Of a DNA stretch of 64,000 nucleotides, positions 1-9,413 are shown piece after piece (within the stretch, counting starts at the first letter, position 1; each line of letters opens with the position of its first letter). Position numbers and translations under genes: made by a program. The DNA comes from Variovorax jilinensis. GTDB taxonomy: Bacteria; Pseudomonadota; Gammaproteobacteria; Burkholderiales; Burkholderiaceae_C. The stretch lies in NCBI RefSeq assembly GCF_030316885.1, contig NZ_JASZYQ010000001.1:682001-746000 (forward strand), given 5' to 3'. The notes beneath the pieces are model-generated. The model searched no databases. It was not told where the DNA came from and saw only the letters and a program-made list of their open reading frames with translations.

Positions 1-1602
<1,602 letters not shown>

Positions 1603-1606
1603 AGCC

Positions 1607-2272
1607 GTGAGCCTGGGCGCTTCCGGTCCGTCTCGGCGGCTGTGCCTCGGCGGTGCGGCCGCCGGTGCGCTGTCGCTGGCGCTGCCGCGCGCGGCCATGG
1701 CCGGCGCCCAGATCGAGGAGCCGCTGATCGACTCGGTGCGCACCGCGCTGAGTTCGGCGATCCAGAACAAGGCGCCGCCGGTGCCGGAGTTCGCGAGCAC
1801 CGACGCGCGCATGGCCTACCTGCGCTGGCTCGGCGAGATGAGCGAGCGCCTCAAGAAGAAGATGCCCGACTGGCCGACCCGCAAGGAATTCCTGCAGACG
1901 GCCTGGTACGAGTCGCGGCGCTCGGGCCTCGACGTGAGCCTGGTGCTGGGCCTGGTCCAGGTCGAGAGCAACTTCCGGAAGTTCGCGGTGTCGAGCGCGG
2001 GCGCACGCGGCTACATGCAGGTGATGCCGTTCTGGACCCGCGTGATCGGCGACAGCGATCCGTCCAAGCTGTTCCACATGCAGACCAACATGCGCTTCGG
2101 CTGCGTGATCCTGCGCCACTACCTCGACCGCGAGCGCGGTGACCTGTTCATGACCCTCGGCCGCTACAACGGCAGCCGCGGCAAGTCGCCGTATCCGGAT
2201 GCGGTGTTCGCGAACCAGCGCCTGTGGGTGTTCAAGGATCCCTTCGAAAAGGACCGCAAGGTCGAAGGCTGA
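1607..2272 (+). CDS. Lytic transglycosylase, SLT domain, exported
   Basis: Predicted periplasmic murein lytic transglycosylase of 221 residues, cleaving MurNAc-GlcNAc bonds with 1,6-anhydro product formation. The N-terminus (SRRLCLGGAAAGALSLALP, residues 9-27) looks like a twin-arginine-type or ordinary export signal. The SLT (Slt70/MltC-like) domain covers about 95-215. It has the catalytic Glu120 in VQVESNF, the GYMQVMP loop, and the late RYNGS motif typical of the family. The start is a GTG four bases after the proS stop; no strong ribosome binding site is seen, in keeping with translational coupling. The family is clear, but the subclass and the Tat versus Sec route are not settled. Confidence 0.88.
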   Translation: MSLGASGPSRRLCLGGAAAGALSLALPRAAMAGAQIEEPLIDSVRTALSSAIQNKAPPVPEFASTDARMAYLRWLGEMSERLKKKMPDWPTRKEFLQTAWYESRRSGLDVSLVLGLVQVESNFRKFAVSSAGARGYMQVMPFWTRVIGDSDPSKLFHMQTNMRFGCVILRHYLDRERGDLFMTLGRYNGSRGKSPYPDAVFANQRLWVFKDPFEKDRKVEG

Positions 2273-2302
2273 GAGGCTCCGGCGCAGCGGAGCTGGGGCG
2301 AG

Positions 2303-3589
2303 TCAAAGCTTCGTCACCATCACCTGATCGATGCGGTAGCTGTCGACGTCCATCACCTCGAAGGTGTAGCCGGCCCAGGTCACGCTGTCGGTGCGCTTGG
2401 GCACGCGGCGCAGCATCACCATGAGGAATCCGGCCAGGGTCTCGTATTCGTCCTCGTGCGGCAGGGTCTCGATGTCGAGCGCGCGCTGCACGTCCTGGAT
2501 CGGCGTGACGCCGTCGATCAGCCAGGAGTTCTCGTCGCGCCGGACGATCTGCTGCTCCTCGTCCTGGTCGCCCACGAGGTCGCCCATCACGGTGCTCATG
2601 ACGTCGTTGAGCGTGATCACGCCCACCACGAGGCTGTATTCGTTGACCACGATCGCGAAGTCCTCGTGGGCCTGCTGGAACTGCTCGAGCACTTCGGTGA
2701 GCGACAGGCGGTCGGGGATCACGAGCGCCTTGTGCAGCGGCAGGCCCTGGTCGAACGCCAGCGGCTGGCCGCTCAGCACGCGCTGGAACATGTCCTTGGC
2801 GTCGACGTAGCCCAGCACGTGGTCGATGTCGCCGTCGCACACGGGGTAGGCCGAGAAGGGTTCGGCCACGATGCGCGCGCGCAGCACCGACTCGGGATCG
2901 TCGCGCAGGAACCAGGCGACGCGGTCGCGCGAGGTCATGACGCTGCTGACCAGCCGCGTGTCGAGCTCGAAGACGTTGGCGATGACCTGCTGTTCGCGCA
3001 CCGCCAGCACGCCGGCACGGGCGCCGGCCTCGGTCATGGCGAGGATGTCGGCCGAGGTGATCTTCTCGTCACGCTGCAGGGGCATGCCGAGCAGCTTGAA
3101 CAGCACGTCCGTGGAGACGGTGAAGAACCACACCAGCGGCTTGAAGGTAGTGATCAGAACCTGCATCGGACCGACCATGCGCACCGCGAGCAGCTCGGGG
3201 CTGCTCATGCCCAGGCGCTTGGGGAACAGGTCGGCGAACACCAGGAACACCGAGATGATGGTGACGAAGGAGGCCAGGAAGGCTGCTGTCTGCGCGCCGT
3301 CGACCGTCAGCCAGAGCTCGAACAGGCGCGCGAAGTACGGGCTCAGCGCGCCTTCGCCGACGACGCCGCCGAGAATCGCCACCGCATTGAGGCCGATCTG
3401 CACCACGGTGAAGTAGTGGCCGGGCTGCTCCTGGATGCGCAGCACGCGCTCGGCGCGCGGGTCGCCCTCGTCGGCCATCTGGCGCAGGCGAAGCCGGCGC
3501 GAGGCGGCCAGGGAGATTTCGGCCAGCGAGAAGAAGGCGCTGGTGGCGATCAGCGCGACGATGACGAGGAGGCTTTGGGTGAGGGTCAT
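2303..3589 (-). CDS. CNNM/CorC-type membrane protein with CBS pair (hemolysin family)
   Basis: Inner-membrane protein of the DUF21-CBS-CorC_HlyC architecture, 428 residues. Members are called hemolysins historically, but current work links the CNNM/CorC family to magnesium and other divalent cation export. The N-terminal DUF21 domain has about four membrane segments (1-190, with LFPKRLG resembling the conserved family loop). Two CBS repeats follow (about 205-330), then a CorC/HlyC transporter-associated domain (about 345-425, with ETLPHEDEYETLAGFLM). I chose the ATG at 3589 because translation begins there directly with the first membrane helix (MTLTQSLLVIVALI); the frame is open further upstream without homology-like content. 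It lies 49 bases downstream of the AAA ATPase gene on the same strand. Confidence 0.9.
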   Translation of the reverse strand: MTLTQSLLVIVALIATSAFFSLAEISLAASRRLRLRQMADEGDPRAERVLRIQEQPGHYFTVVQIGLNAVAILGGVVGEGALSPYFARLFELWLTVDGAQTAAFLASFVTIISVFLVFADLFPKRLGMSSPELLAVRMVGPMQVLITTFKPLVWFFTVSTDVLFKLLGMPLQRDEKITSADILAMTEAGARAGVLAVREQQVIANVFELDTRLVSSVMTSRDRVAWFLRDDPESVLRARIVAEPFSAYPVCDGDIDHVLGYVDAKDMFQRVLSGQPLAFDQGLPLHKALVIPDRLSLTEVLEQFQQAHEDFAIVVNEYSLVVGVITLNDVMSTVMGDLVGDQDEEQQIVRRDENSWLIDGVTPIQDVQRALDIETLPHEDEYETLAGFLMVMLRRVPKRTDSVTWAGYTFEVMDVDSYRIDQVMVTKL

Positions 3590-3638
3590 GGAACGGTCGG
3601 GGAAGCCCCCCATCGTGCCATGACCGCGAAGCGCATCG

Positions 3639-4634
3639 CTACTGGACGAAGCCGATGCGGCTGCGCGCCGCGTTGGCGCGAGGCAGATCCTCGATGCGGA
3701 CCTCGTCGCGGCCGGCCAGGCGGGCATTGCCGAAGCCGGTCATGAGGGCGCGGCGCATCTCTCGAGGCGCCAGCGTTGCCAGCTGGTCCAGCACGTCGGG
3801 GCGCGGCGTTTCGGCCAGCAGCCGGCCCCAGTCGTGGTCGGCGCGGATGGCGCTGTAGAGCTGGTGCGCGATCTGGCGCGCCGCCTCGTGCGTGGGCGCA
3901 TCGATCTCGAACACGTTCATGCGGTTGAGGATCGGCTCGGGAATGCCGCGTGCGTCGTTGGCCGTCGTGATCCAGATCACCTGGCTGGCATCGATGGCGA
4001 CTTCGGCGAACTCGTCGACGAAGGCGTGGGCCGTGTCGTGCTCGAGCAGGTTGTAGAGCGCGCCGAGCGGGTCGTACTGGCTGTCGGCGCCGGCCTTGTC
4101 GATCTCGTCGATCACCATCACGGGATTGGCGTACTGGCCGTCGACCAGGGCCTCGAACACGCGGCCGGGCTTGGCGCCCTTCCACTGCGAGGAGGCGCCC
4201 GAGAGCAGCCAGCCGGCGGTCATGGAGTTCATCGGCACCAGCGACATGCCGGTGCCCAGCAGCTCGGCGAGCTTCTTGGCGAAATGGGTCTTGCCGATGC
4301 CGGGCGGGCCGAGCAGCAGCATCGGCGTCACCTCGAGGCCGTCGCGGCTGTCCTGCGCCAGCGCGACATGGCGGCGCACGTCGTCGAGCACCTCGGTGAA
4401 GTTGGGCAGCTGTGCATAGAGGGAGGCCATCTCCGGCACCCCGCTGGGCTTGACCTGGAAGCGGTCGGGGCCGCGCTCGAGCATGCGCTCGTAGGTGGTG
4501 CGCAGGTGTTCGTGGTCGCGGTCCGGCAGCTTGGCCAGCTTGCGCTCGACGTCGTGCGTCTGGAACACGCTGCGCAGGTTGGCGACCGGCAGCTGGAAGG
4601 TCGGCGACGCGGGGACGAGACTGCGGGAATCCAT
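3639..4634 (-). CDS. Stand-alone Lon-like AAA ATPase
   Basis: Cytoplasmic AAA+ ATPase of 331 residues with no protease domain. Walker A is GPPGIGKT (109-116) and Walker B is VMVIDEID (172-179). A sensor-1-like ITTAND and an arginine-finger-like segment (ILNRMNVFEI) follow. The segment SSQWKGAKPGRVF recalls the pore/ISS region of Lon ATPase modules, but there is no Ser-Lys protease dyad and the protein ends after the small AAA lid. The ATG at 4634 is favoured by a strong GGAGGT seven bases upstream. A TATGCT -10-like hexamer sits further upstream (plus coordinates 4665-4670). No substrate can be assigned; the CNNM gene downstream may share its transcript. Confidence 0.8.
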   Translation of the reverse strand: MDSRSLVPASPTFQLPVANLRSVFQTHDVERKLAKLPDRDHEHLRTTYERMLERGPDRFQVKPSGVPEMASLYAQLPNFTEVLDDVRRHVALAQDSRDGLEVTPMLLLGPPGIGKTHFAKKLAELLGTGMSLVPMNSMTAGWLLSGASSQWKGAKPGRVFEALVDGQYANPVMVIDEIDKAGADSQYDPLGALYNLLEHDTAHAFVDEFAEVAIDASQVIWITTANDARGIPEPILNRMNVFEIDAPTHEAARQIAHQLYSAIRADHDWGRLLAETPRPDVLDQLATLAPREMRRALMTGFGNARLAGRDEVRIEDLPRANAARSRIGFVQ

Positions 4635-4742
4635 GGACACCTCCGGTTTCGAACACTTGGACACAGCATAAGCCGTGCCCAGGCGCGCCGGATGTCTATG
4701 TTTTCTCGTTTTCCGCGCTTTTGCCCGGATGTGGCGGCAGCC

Positions 4743-5252
4743 TCACACGCCGCCCTGCGGGTGGGTCGGGTCGACCCACAGCACCGATTCGGGCTTTTCG
4801 ACCGGCTCGATGTCGAGGTTGATGGCCACGGCCTGGCCGTCGCTGCGGCAGAGCACGCATTCGAGCGCTTCGGTCTCGCTGGCGTTGATCTCCTGGTGCG
4901 GCACGTAGGGCGGCACGTAGATGAAGTCGCCGGGGCCGGCCTCGGCGGTGAATTCGAGCCGCTCGCCCCAGCGCATGCGCGCCTTGCCACGGACCACGTA
5001 GATCACCGATTCGAGATGGCCGTGGTGGTGGGCGCCGGTCTTGGCGTTGGCATGGATGGTCACGGTGCCGGCCCAGAGCTTCTGGGCGCCGACGCGCGCG
5101 AAGTCGATGGCGGCGGCCCGGTTCATGCCGGGGGTCTGCGCCGTATGGGTGTCGAGCCGGTCGGCCGGCACGACCCGCACGCCGTCGTGCTTCCAGGCGG
5201 GCTCGCCGTCGTGCGCGTGGTCGTGGTCGTGAGCGGCGGGGTCGTGGCTCAT
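4743..5252 (-). CDS. Cupin-domain protein with His-rich N-terminus
   Basis: Single-domain cupin of 169 residues. The conserved cupin motif 1 is GAHHHGHLESVIYVVRG and motif 2 is PGDFIYVPPYVPHQE, which together supply the usual His/Glu metal ligands. The first 20 residues are His/Asp rich (HDHDHAHDGE), which could bind an additional metal ion. The function within the very broad cupin superfamily is unknown. It is translated in the same direction as grxD, which ends 13 bases upstream of its start, so the two are probably in one transcript. Confidence 0.8.
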   Translation of the reverse strand: MSHDPAAHDHDHAHDGEPAWKHDGVRVVPADRLDTHTAQTPGMNRAAAIDFARVGAQKLWAGTVTIHANAKTGAHHHGHLESVIYVVRGKARMRWGERLEFTAEAGPGDFIYVPPYVPHQEINASETEALECVLCRSDGQAVAINLDIEPVEKPESVLWVDPTHPQGGV

Positions 5253-5265
5253 GGCCGCGCGGGGC

Positions 5266-5592
5266 TCAGGCGGGGCTGCTGTTGATCATCTCCTGCAGCT
5301 CGCCCGATTCGTACATCTCCATGAGGATGTCCGAGCCGCCGACGAATTCGCCCTTCACGTACAGCTGGGGGATGGTCGGCCAGTTGCTGTATTCCTTGAT
5401 GCCCTGGCGCACTTCGGCGTCGTCCAGCACGTTGACCGTCTTGAGCGTGCGCGTGTCGACGCCGACGGCCTTGAGGATCTGGATCGCACGGCCCGAGAAG
5501 CCGCACATCGGGAAGCTGGCGTTGCCCTTCATGAAGAGCACGAGGTCGTTGGTCTTGACGAGTTCGTCGATGCGTTGCTGGGTGTCGGACAT
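5266..5592 (-). CDS. grxD: Monothiol glutaredoxin GrxD (CGFS type)
   Basis: Monothiol glutaredoxin of 108 residues that carries and hands over [2Fe-2S] clusters, often with BolA, rather than acting as a general disulfide reductase. The signature FPMCGFS is present, as are the glutathione-binding elements WPTIPQLY and GGSDI. The usual TPQ stretch before FPMCGFS reads [10 protein letters not shown], a minor deviation. The family's conserved lysine, in FMKG, is present. It lies between prmC (upstream) and the cupin gene (downstream) on the same strand, with prmC ending 28 bases before its start, which suggests an operon prfA-prmC-grxD-cupin. Confidence 0.93.
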   Translation of the reverse strand: MSDTQQRIDELVKTNDLVLFMKGNASFPMCGFSGRAIQILKAVGVDTRTLKTVNVLDDAEVRQGIKEYSNWPTIPQLYVKGEFVGGSDILMEMYESGELQEMINSSPA

Positions 5593-5620
5593 GGGGACTC
5601 CTGAAATTGGGCTGGGCGGA

Positions 5621-6457
5621 TTATTTCACTGTGCGCCGAATTCCGCCCGAGCAGCGCGCGATGCCGGCGAGGTCGTCGCGGCTTTGCACCTCGGCGAAGC
5701 CCCGGGCAGCCAGCAGGTCGCGCACCGCCGCGGCCTGGTCGTGGCCGTGTTCCAGCAGCAGCCAGCCACCTTCGGCGAGGTGGCCCGGGGCCGCGGCGAC
5801 GATGCGGCGGATGTCGTCCAGCCCGTCGGCGCCCGAGACCAGCGCCTGCTGCGGCTCGTGGCACAGGGCCTCCAGGTGCGGATCGCCGGCCACGATGTAG
5901 GGCGGATTCGAGACGATCAGATCGAAGCCGTGCCCGGCGCCCTCGAGCCAGTCGGCCTCGACGAAGTGCACGGGCAGGCCGAGGCGCTCGGCATTGGCGC
6001 GCGCCACGCCCAGCGCGGCGGCGCTGGCATCGACCGCCGTGAGTTCGGCGTCGGGCCGCGCGTGCCGGATCGCGAGCGCGATCGCGCCACTGCCGGTGCC
6101 GAGGTCGAGCACGCGCGGCGCGCTGCGTCCTTCCAGGCATTGCAGCGCCCAGTCCACCAGCGTCTCGGTGTCGGGCCGCGGCACCAGCACGCGGGCGTCG
6201 ACCTGCAGGCCGAGGCCGTGGAACTCCTTCTCGCCGACCAGGTAGGCCACGGGCTCACCGGTCAGGCGACGTGCGCACAGGCGCTCGTAGGCCGGCCAGG
6301 CGGCTTCGGGCAGCGGGTCCGTGTCGTGCGCCAGCAGCCAGGCGCGCTCGGCCGAGGACCGGCCCAGCACGTGCAGCAGCAGCAGCTGGGCGTCCAGTCG
6401 GTCGACCTTGAGAGCGGCCGCCGCAGCCAGCATCTGGGCTGGGGTCGAATGCGTCAT
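5621..6457 (-). CDS. prmC: Peptide chain release factor N5-glutamine methyltransferase
   Basis: SAM-dependent methyltransferase of 278 residues that methylates the Gln of the GGQ motif in release factors RF1 and RF2. The substrate-binding NPPY motif reads VSNPPYIV, and the SAM motif I is [14 protein letters not shown]. An N-terminal helical release-factor-binding domain (about 1-85) precedes the Rossmann fold. The gene lies directly downstream of prfA, its substrate's gene, a very common bacterial arrangement. The 130-bp spacer between them holds a palindromic repeat. Confidence 0.95.
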   Translation of the reverse strand: MTHSTPAQMLAAAAALKVDRLDAQLLLLHVLGRSSAERAWLLAHDTDPLPEAAWPAYERLCARRLTGEPVAYLVGEKEFHGLGLQVDARVLVPRPDTETLVDWALQCLEGRSAPRVLDLGTGSGAIALAIRHARPDAELTAVDASAAALGVARANAERLGLPVHFVEADWLEGAGHGFDLIVSNPPYIVAGDPHLEALCHEPQQALVSGADGLDDIRRIVAAAPGHLAEGGWLLLEHGHDQAAAVRDLLAARGFAEVQSRDDLAGIARCSGGIRRTVK

Positions 6458-6505
6458 CGGGCGACCTTCGTGCAGCGGCGAGGACCTGGCGCGGCCCAGC
6501 CCAGG

Positions 6506-6590
6506 GATACCGCGGAACCGGCTTTGCCGGGCCGCTGGTATCGCCCCCTCGAGGGGGAGGCGCCGCAGGCGCTTCGGGGGTGTTTGTTCA
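6506..6590. repeat. Palindrome-rich intergenic element between prfA and prmC
   Basis: A cluster of inverted repeats fills most of the spacer between prfA and prmC. GATACC (6506-6511) pairs with GGTATC (6537-6542), enclosing further GC-rich complementarity. CCCCCTCGAGGGGG at 6544-6557 is a perfect 14-bp palindrome. GCGCC/GGCGC around 6560-6572 forms a third small stem. The look is that of a dispersed intergenic repeat rather than a factor-independent terminator, since no T-tract follows on the minus strand. It could still attenuate transcription from prfA into prmC. Confidence 0.6.
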
Positions 6591-7676
6591 TGCGGGCAGG
6601 CTGGCTTCGAGCTCGGCCAGCTGCTCGGCCTCGCGTGCGGCCTGCAGTGCGGCCAGCACGTCGCCGAGGTCGCCTTCCATGATCGCGAGCAGCTTGTAGA
6701 GCGTGAGGTTGATCCGGTGGTCGGTCAGCCGGCCCTGGGGGAAGTTGTAGGTGCGGATGCGGTCCGAGCGGTCGCCGGTGCCGATCAGGCCCTTGCGCAT
6801 GGCCGCATCCTTGGCCGCACGCTCGCTGCGGTCCTTCTCCTGGATGCGGGCCGACAGCACCTGCAGCGCCTTGGCCTTGTTGCGGTGCTGGCTGCGGTCG
6901 TCCTGGCATTCGGCGACGATGCCGGTCGGGATGTGCGTGATGCGCACCGCCGAATCGGTCTTGTTGATGTGCTGGCCGCCGGCGCCGCTCGCGCGGTAGG
7001 TGTCGATGCGCAGGTCGGCCGGGTTGATCTGCACGGCCTGCGCCTCATCGGGCTCGGCCAGCACCGCGACCGTGCAGGCGCTGGTGTGGATGCGGCCCTG
7101 GGTCTCGGTGGCCGGCACGCGCTGCACCCGGTGGCCGCCCGATTCGAAGCGCAGCTTGCCGAACACGTCATCGCCGACGATGCGCACCACGACTTCCTTG
7201 TAGCCGCCGAGCTCGCTCTCGCTTTCGCTCACGATCTCGCAGCGCCAGCCGGCGCGCTCGGCGTAGCGCGTGTACATGCGCAGGAGGTCGCCCGCGAACA
7301 GCGCCGATTCGTCGCCGCCGGTGCCGGCGCGGATTTCCAGGAAGGCGTTGCGGACGTCCTCCGGATCCTTCGGCAGCAGCAGGCGCTGCAGTTCGTCGTC
7401 GAGCTGCAGCAGCTCGGCCTCGGCGCTGGCGATTTCCTCCTGCGCCATCTCGGCCATGTCGGGGTCGTCGAGCATCTCGCGGGCGCTGGCGAGATCGGCC
7501 TCGCGCTGCAGGTAGCGCGCGTAGCGGCCCGCGATCTGGGTCACCTCGGCATGCTCGCGCGAGATCGTGCGGTATTGCGCCATGTCGGACATGATGTCCT
7601 CGCGCGAGAGCAGGAAGTCGAGTTCGGCCAGGCGTTGCGCGTAGCGCTCGAGTTGGTGACGCAGGAAGGTTTTCAC
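6588..7676 (-). CDS. prfA: Peptide chain release factor 1
   Basis: RF1, which recognises UAA and UAG stop codons and triggers peptide release on the ribosome. The protein has 362 residues, close to the E. coli length of 360. The tripeptide anticodon PAT (about 188-190) distinguishes it from RF2 (SPF), and the catalytic GGQ is at about 233-235 in [16 protein letters not shown] place the start at the GTG at 7676 ([16 protein letters not shown]), where similarity to the family should begin; an in-frame TTG four codons upstream is the alternative. hemA lies 87 bp upstream on the same strand and prmC is downstream: the classic hemA-prfA-prmC order. Confidence 0.96.
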   Translation of the reverse strand: MKTFLRHQLERYAQRLAELDFLLSREDIMSDMAQYRTISREHAEVTQIAGRYARYLQREADLASAREMLDDPDMAEMAQEEIASAEAELLQLDDELQRLLLPKDPEDVRNAFLEIRAGTGGDESALFAGDLLRMYTRYAERAGWRCEIVSESESELGGYKEVVVRIVGDDVFGKLRFESGGHRVQRVPATETQGRIHTSACTVAVLAEPDEAQAVQINPADLRIDTYRASGAGGQHINKTDSAVRITHIPTGIVAECQDDRSQHRNKAKALQVLSARIQEKDRSERAAKDAAMRKGLIGTGDRSDRIRTYNFPQGRLTDHRINLTLYKLLAIMEGDLGDVLAALQAAREAEQLAELEASLPA

Positions 7677-7763
7677 GGGGATCGGCAAGGCCAGTTGGAC
7701 GGGCCGCGCACGGGCGCGGCGATGGCGAAGGCGGCGCCGGCGGCGCCATGGCGACGGGCGTCG

Positions 7764-9047
7764 CTAATTCTCGCGCCGCGGCTCGCTGCGCAGGAAGAGT
7801 CGCGACACGGTCTGCGCGGTCTGCTCGCGTGCGGCGGCGTCGCCGGCATGCAGCTCGGCCAGCGCGCCGTGCAGCATCTTCTGCGTCAGGCCGCGCGAGA
7901 GCGCCTCCAGCACGGCATCGACGCTCTCGCCCTTGGCCAGCAGCTTGCGCGCGCGGGCCAGCTCGGTGGCGCGCCATTCGTCGGTCTGGGCGTTGAGCTG
8001 GCGGATCAGCGGCACCGTGCCGCGCTGGTCGAGCCAGTGCATGAAGCTCTGGACGCCGGCATCGATGATGACCTCGGCCTGCGCCACGGCAGCCTGCCGG
8101 TTGGCCTGGCCCTGCTGGACCACCTGGGCCAGGTCGTCGACCGTGTAGAGGTAGACGTCCTCGAGCGCCTTGACCTCGGGCTCGATGTCGCGCGGCACTG
8201 CGAGGTCGACCATGAACATCGGGCGGTGCTTGCGCGCCTTGAGCGCGCGCTCGACTGCGCCGAGGCCGATCAGCGGCAGCGTGCTCGCGGTGCAGCTCAC
8301 GACGATGTCGAACTCCGCCAGGCGCGCGGGCAGGTCGGCCAGCCGCATCGCCTCGCCGCCGAAGCGCGAGGCCAGCTTCTCGCCACGCTCGAGCGTGCGG
8401 TTGGCGATGACGATCGACTTCGGCTGCCGGGCCGCGAAATGGGTGGCGGCGAGATCGATCATCTCGCCGGCGCCGACGAACAGCACGCGCGTGTGCCGCA
8501 GGTCTTCGAACAGCTGGGCGGCCAGGCGCACGGCGGCGGCCGCCATGCTGATCGAATGGGCGCCGATCTCGGTCGCGGTGCGGACTTCCTTGGCGACCGC
8601 GAAGGAGCGCTGGAACAGCTGGTTCAGCGTGCTGCCGAGCGCGCCCGCGGTTTCGGCGGCACGCACGGCGTCCTTCATCTGGCCGAGGATCTGGGCCTCG
8701 CCGAGCACCATCGAATCCAGGCCGCTGGCGACGCGGAAGGCGTGGCGCGCGGCATGGTCGTCGTGCAGCGTGTAGGCATGCGAGCGCAGCAGGACCGGTG
8801 CGACGCCGCCGCTCCTTGCCAGCCAGTCGACCGTGTGGTCGAGCGCGATGTGGTCGGCGGCGCAATAGATCTCGGTGCGGTTGCAGGTGGAGATGATCGC
8901 GGCCTCGACGCCGGGATGGCGCTGCGAGCCGAAGGAATGCCGCAGGCTCTGCAGCGTGGGCGCGATCTGGTCGAGGGCGAACGCAAAGCGACCGCGCAGG
9001 TCGAGCGGCGCGGTCGTGTGGTTCAACCCGAGGGCCCAGACTGACAT
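7764..9047 (-). CDS. hemA: Glutamyl-tRNA reductase
   Basis: NADPH-dependent enzyme converting Glu-tRNA to glutamate-1-semialdehyde, the first committed step of C5-pathway tetrapyrrole synthesis. The protein has 427 residues. The catalytic Cys55 is in STCNRTEIY, the NADPH-binding loop is [10 protein letters not shown], and a C-terminal dimerisation domain rich in helices follows. Its TATAAT -10-like hexamer ends only eight bases before the ATG, suggesting a leaderless or very short-leader mRNA. It heads the hemA-prfA-prmC group and is divergent from a small membrane protein gene. Confidence 0.96.
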   Translation of the reverse strand: MSVWALGLNHTTAPLDLRGRFAFALDQIAPTLQSLRHSFGSQRHPGVEAAIISTCNRTEIYCAADHIALDHTVDWLARSGGVAPVLLRSHAYTLHDDHAARHAFRVASGLDSMVLGEAQILGQMKDAVRAAETAGALGSTLNQLFQRSFAVAKEVRTATEIGAHSISMAAAAVRLAAQLFEDLRHTRVLFVGAGEMIDLAATHFAARQPKSIVIANRTLERGEKLASRFGGEAMRLADLPARLAEFDIVVSCTASTLPLIGLGAVERALKARKHRPMFMVDLAVPRDIEPEVKALEDVYLYTVDDLAQVVQQGQANRQAAVAQAEVIIDAGVQSFMHWLDQRGTVPLIRQLNAQTDEWRATELARARKLLAKGESVDAVLEALSRGLTQKMLHGALAELHAGDAAAREQTAQTVSRLFLRSEPRREN

Positions 9048-9055
9048 AGCCCCTG

Positions 9056-9061
9056 ATTATA
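9056..9061 (-). promoter_or_regulatory. Putative -10 element of hemA
   Basis: On the minus strand the sequence reads TATAAT followed by eight bases and the hemA ATG. A transcription start about seven bases after this hexamer would fall at or next to the start codon. No good -35 match is seen at the usual spacing, so this is a motif-level call only. Confidence 0.4.
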
Positions 9062-9127
9062 AAATGTGCAGCGCCGGGATCGCCCGCGGGTCGAAAAAAG
9101 GCCGTGCGGCACGGCTCCACCCCACTC

Positions 9128-9409
9128 ATGGCACCGTCGGATCTCGTCAACCACCTGCTGAACTTCGTCGCCCCGGCCTTCGCGGTCGGGTTCCTGTGCG
9201 CATTGCTGGGCCGCTTCTCCATGCGCAGGTCGGCCAGGGCGCCGGCCTTGTGGGTGCAGGGCGCGGTCAATGCGCTGGTCGGCGTCGCGGTGCTGGCAGG
9301 CGGCCTCGTCTACTTCGGCCGCGACGGGATGATGGCGACCTACGTCGCGCTGGTGCTTGCCTGCGCCACCAGCCAGTGGCTCGTGGCGGGCGGCTGGCGG
9401 TCCGCCTGA
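9128..9409 (+). CDS. Small hydrophobic membrane protein, unknown function
   Basis: Predicted inner-membrane protein of 93 residues with three hydrophobic segments (about 10-30, 41-61 and 66-88) separated by short charged loops (RFSMRRSARAP, GRDG). I do not recognise a named family. The ATG at 9128 (MAPSDLVNHLLNF) starts just before the first membrane helix; a start eight codons upstream is less likely. The gene is divergent from hemA, and its stop lies 4 bp from the stop of the convergent MscS-type gene. Confidence 0.6.
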   Translation: MAPSDLVNHLLNFVAPAFAVGFLCALLGRFSMRRSARAPALWVQGAVNALVGVAVLAGGLVYFGRDGMMATYVALVLACATSQWLVAGGWRSA

Positions 9410-9413
9410 CCGC

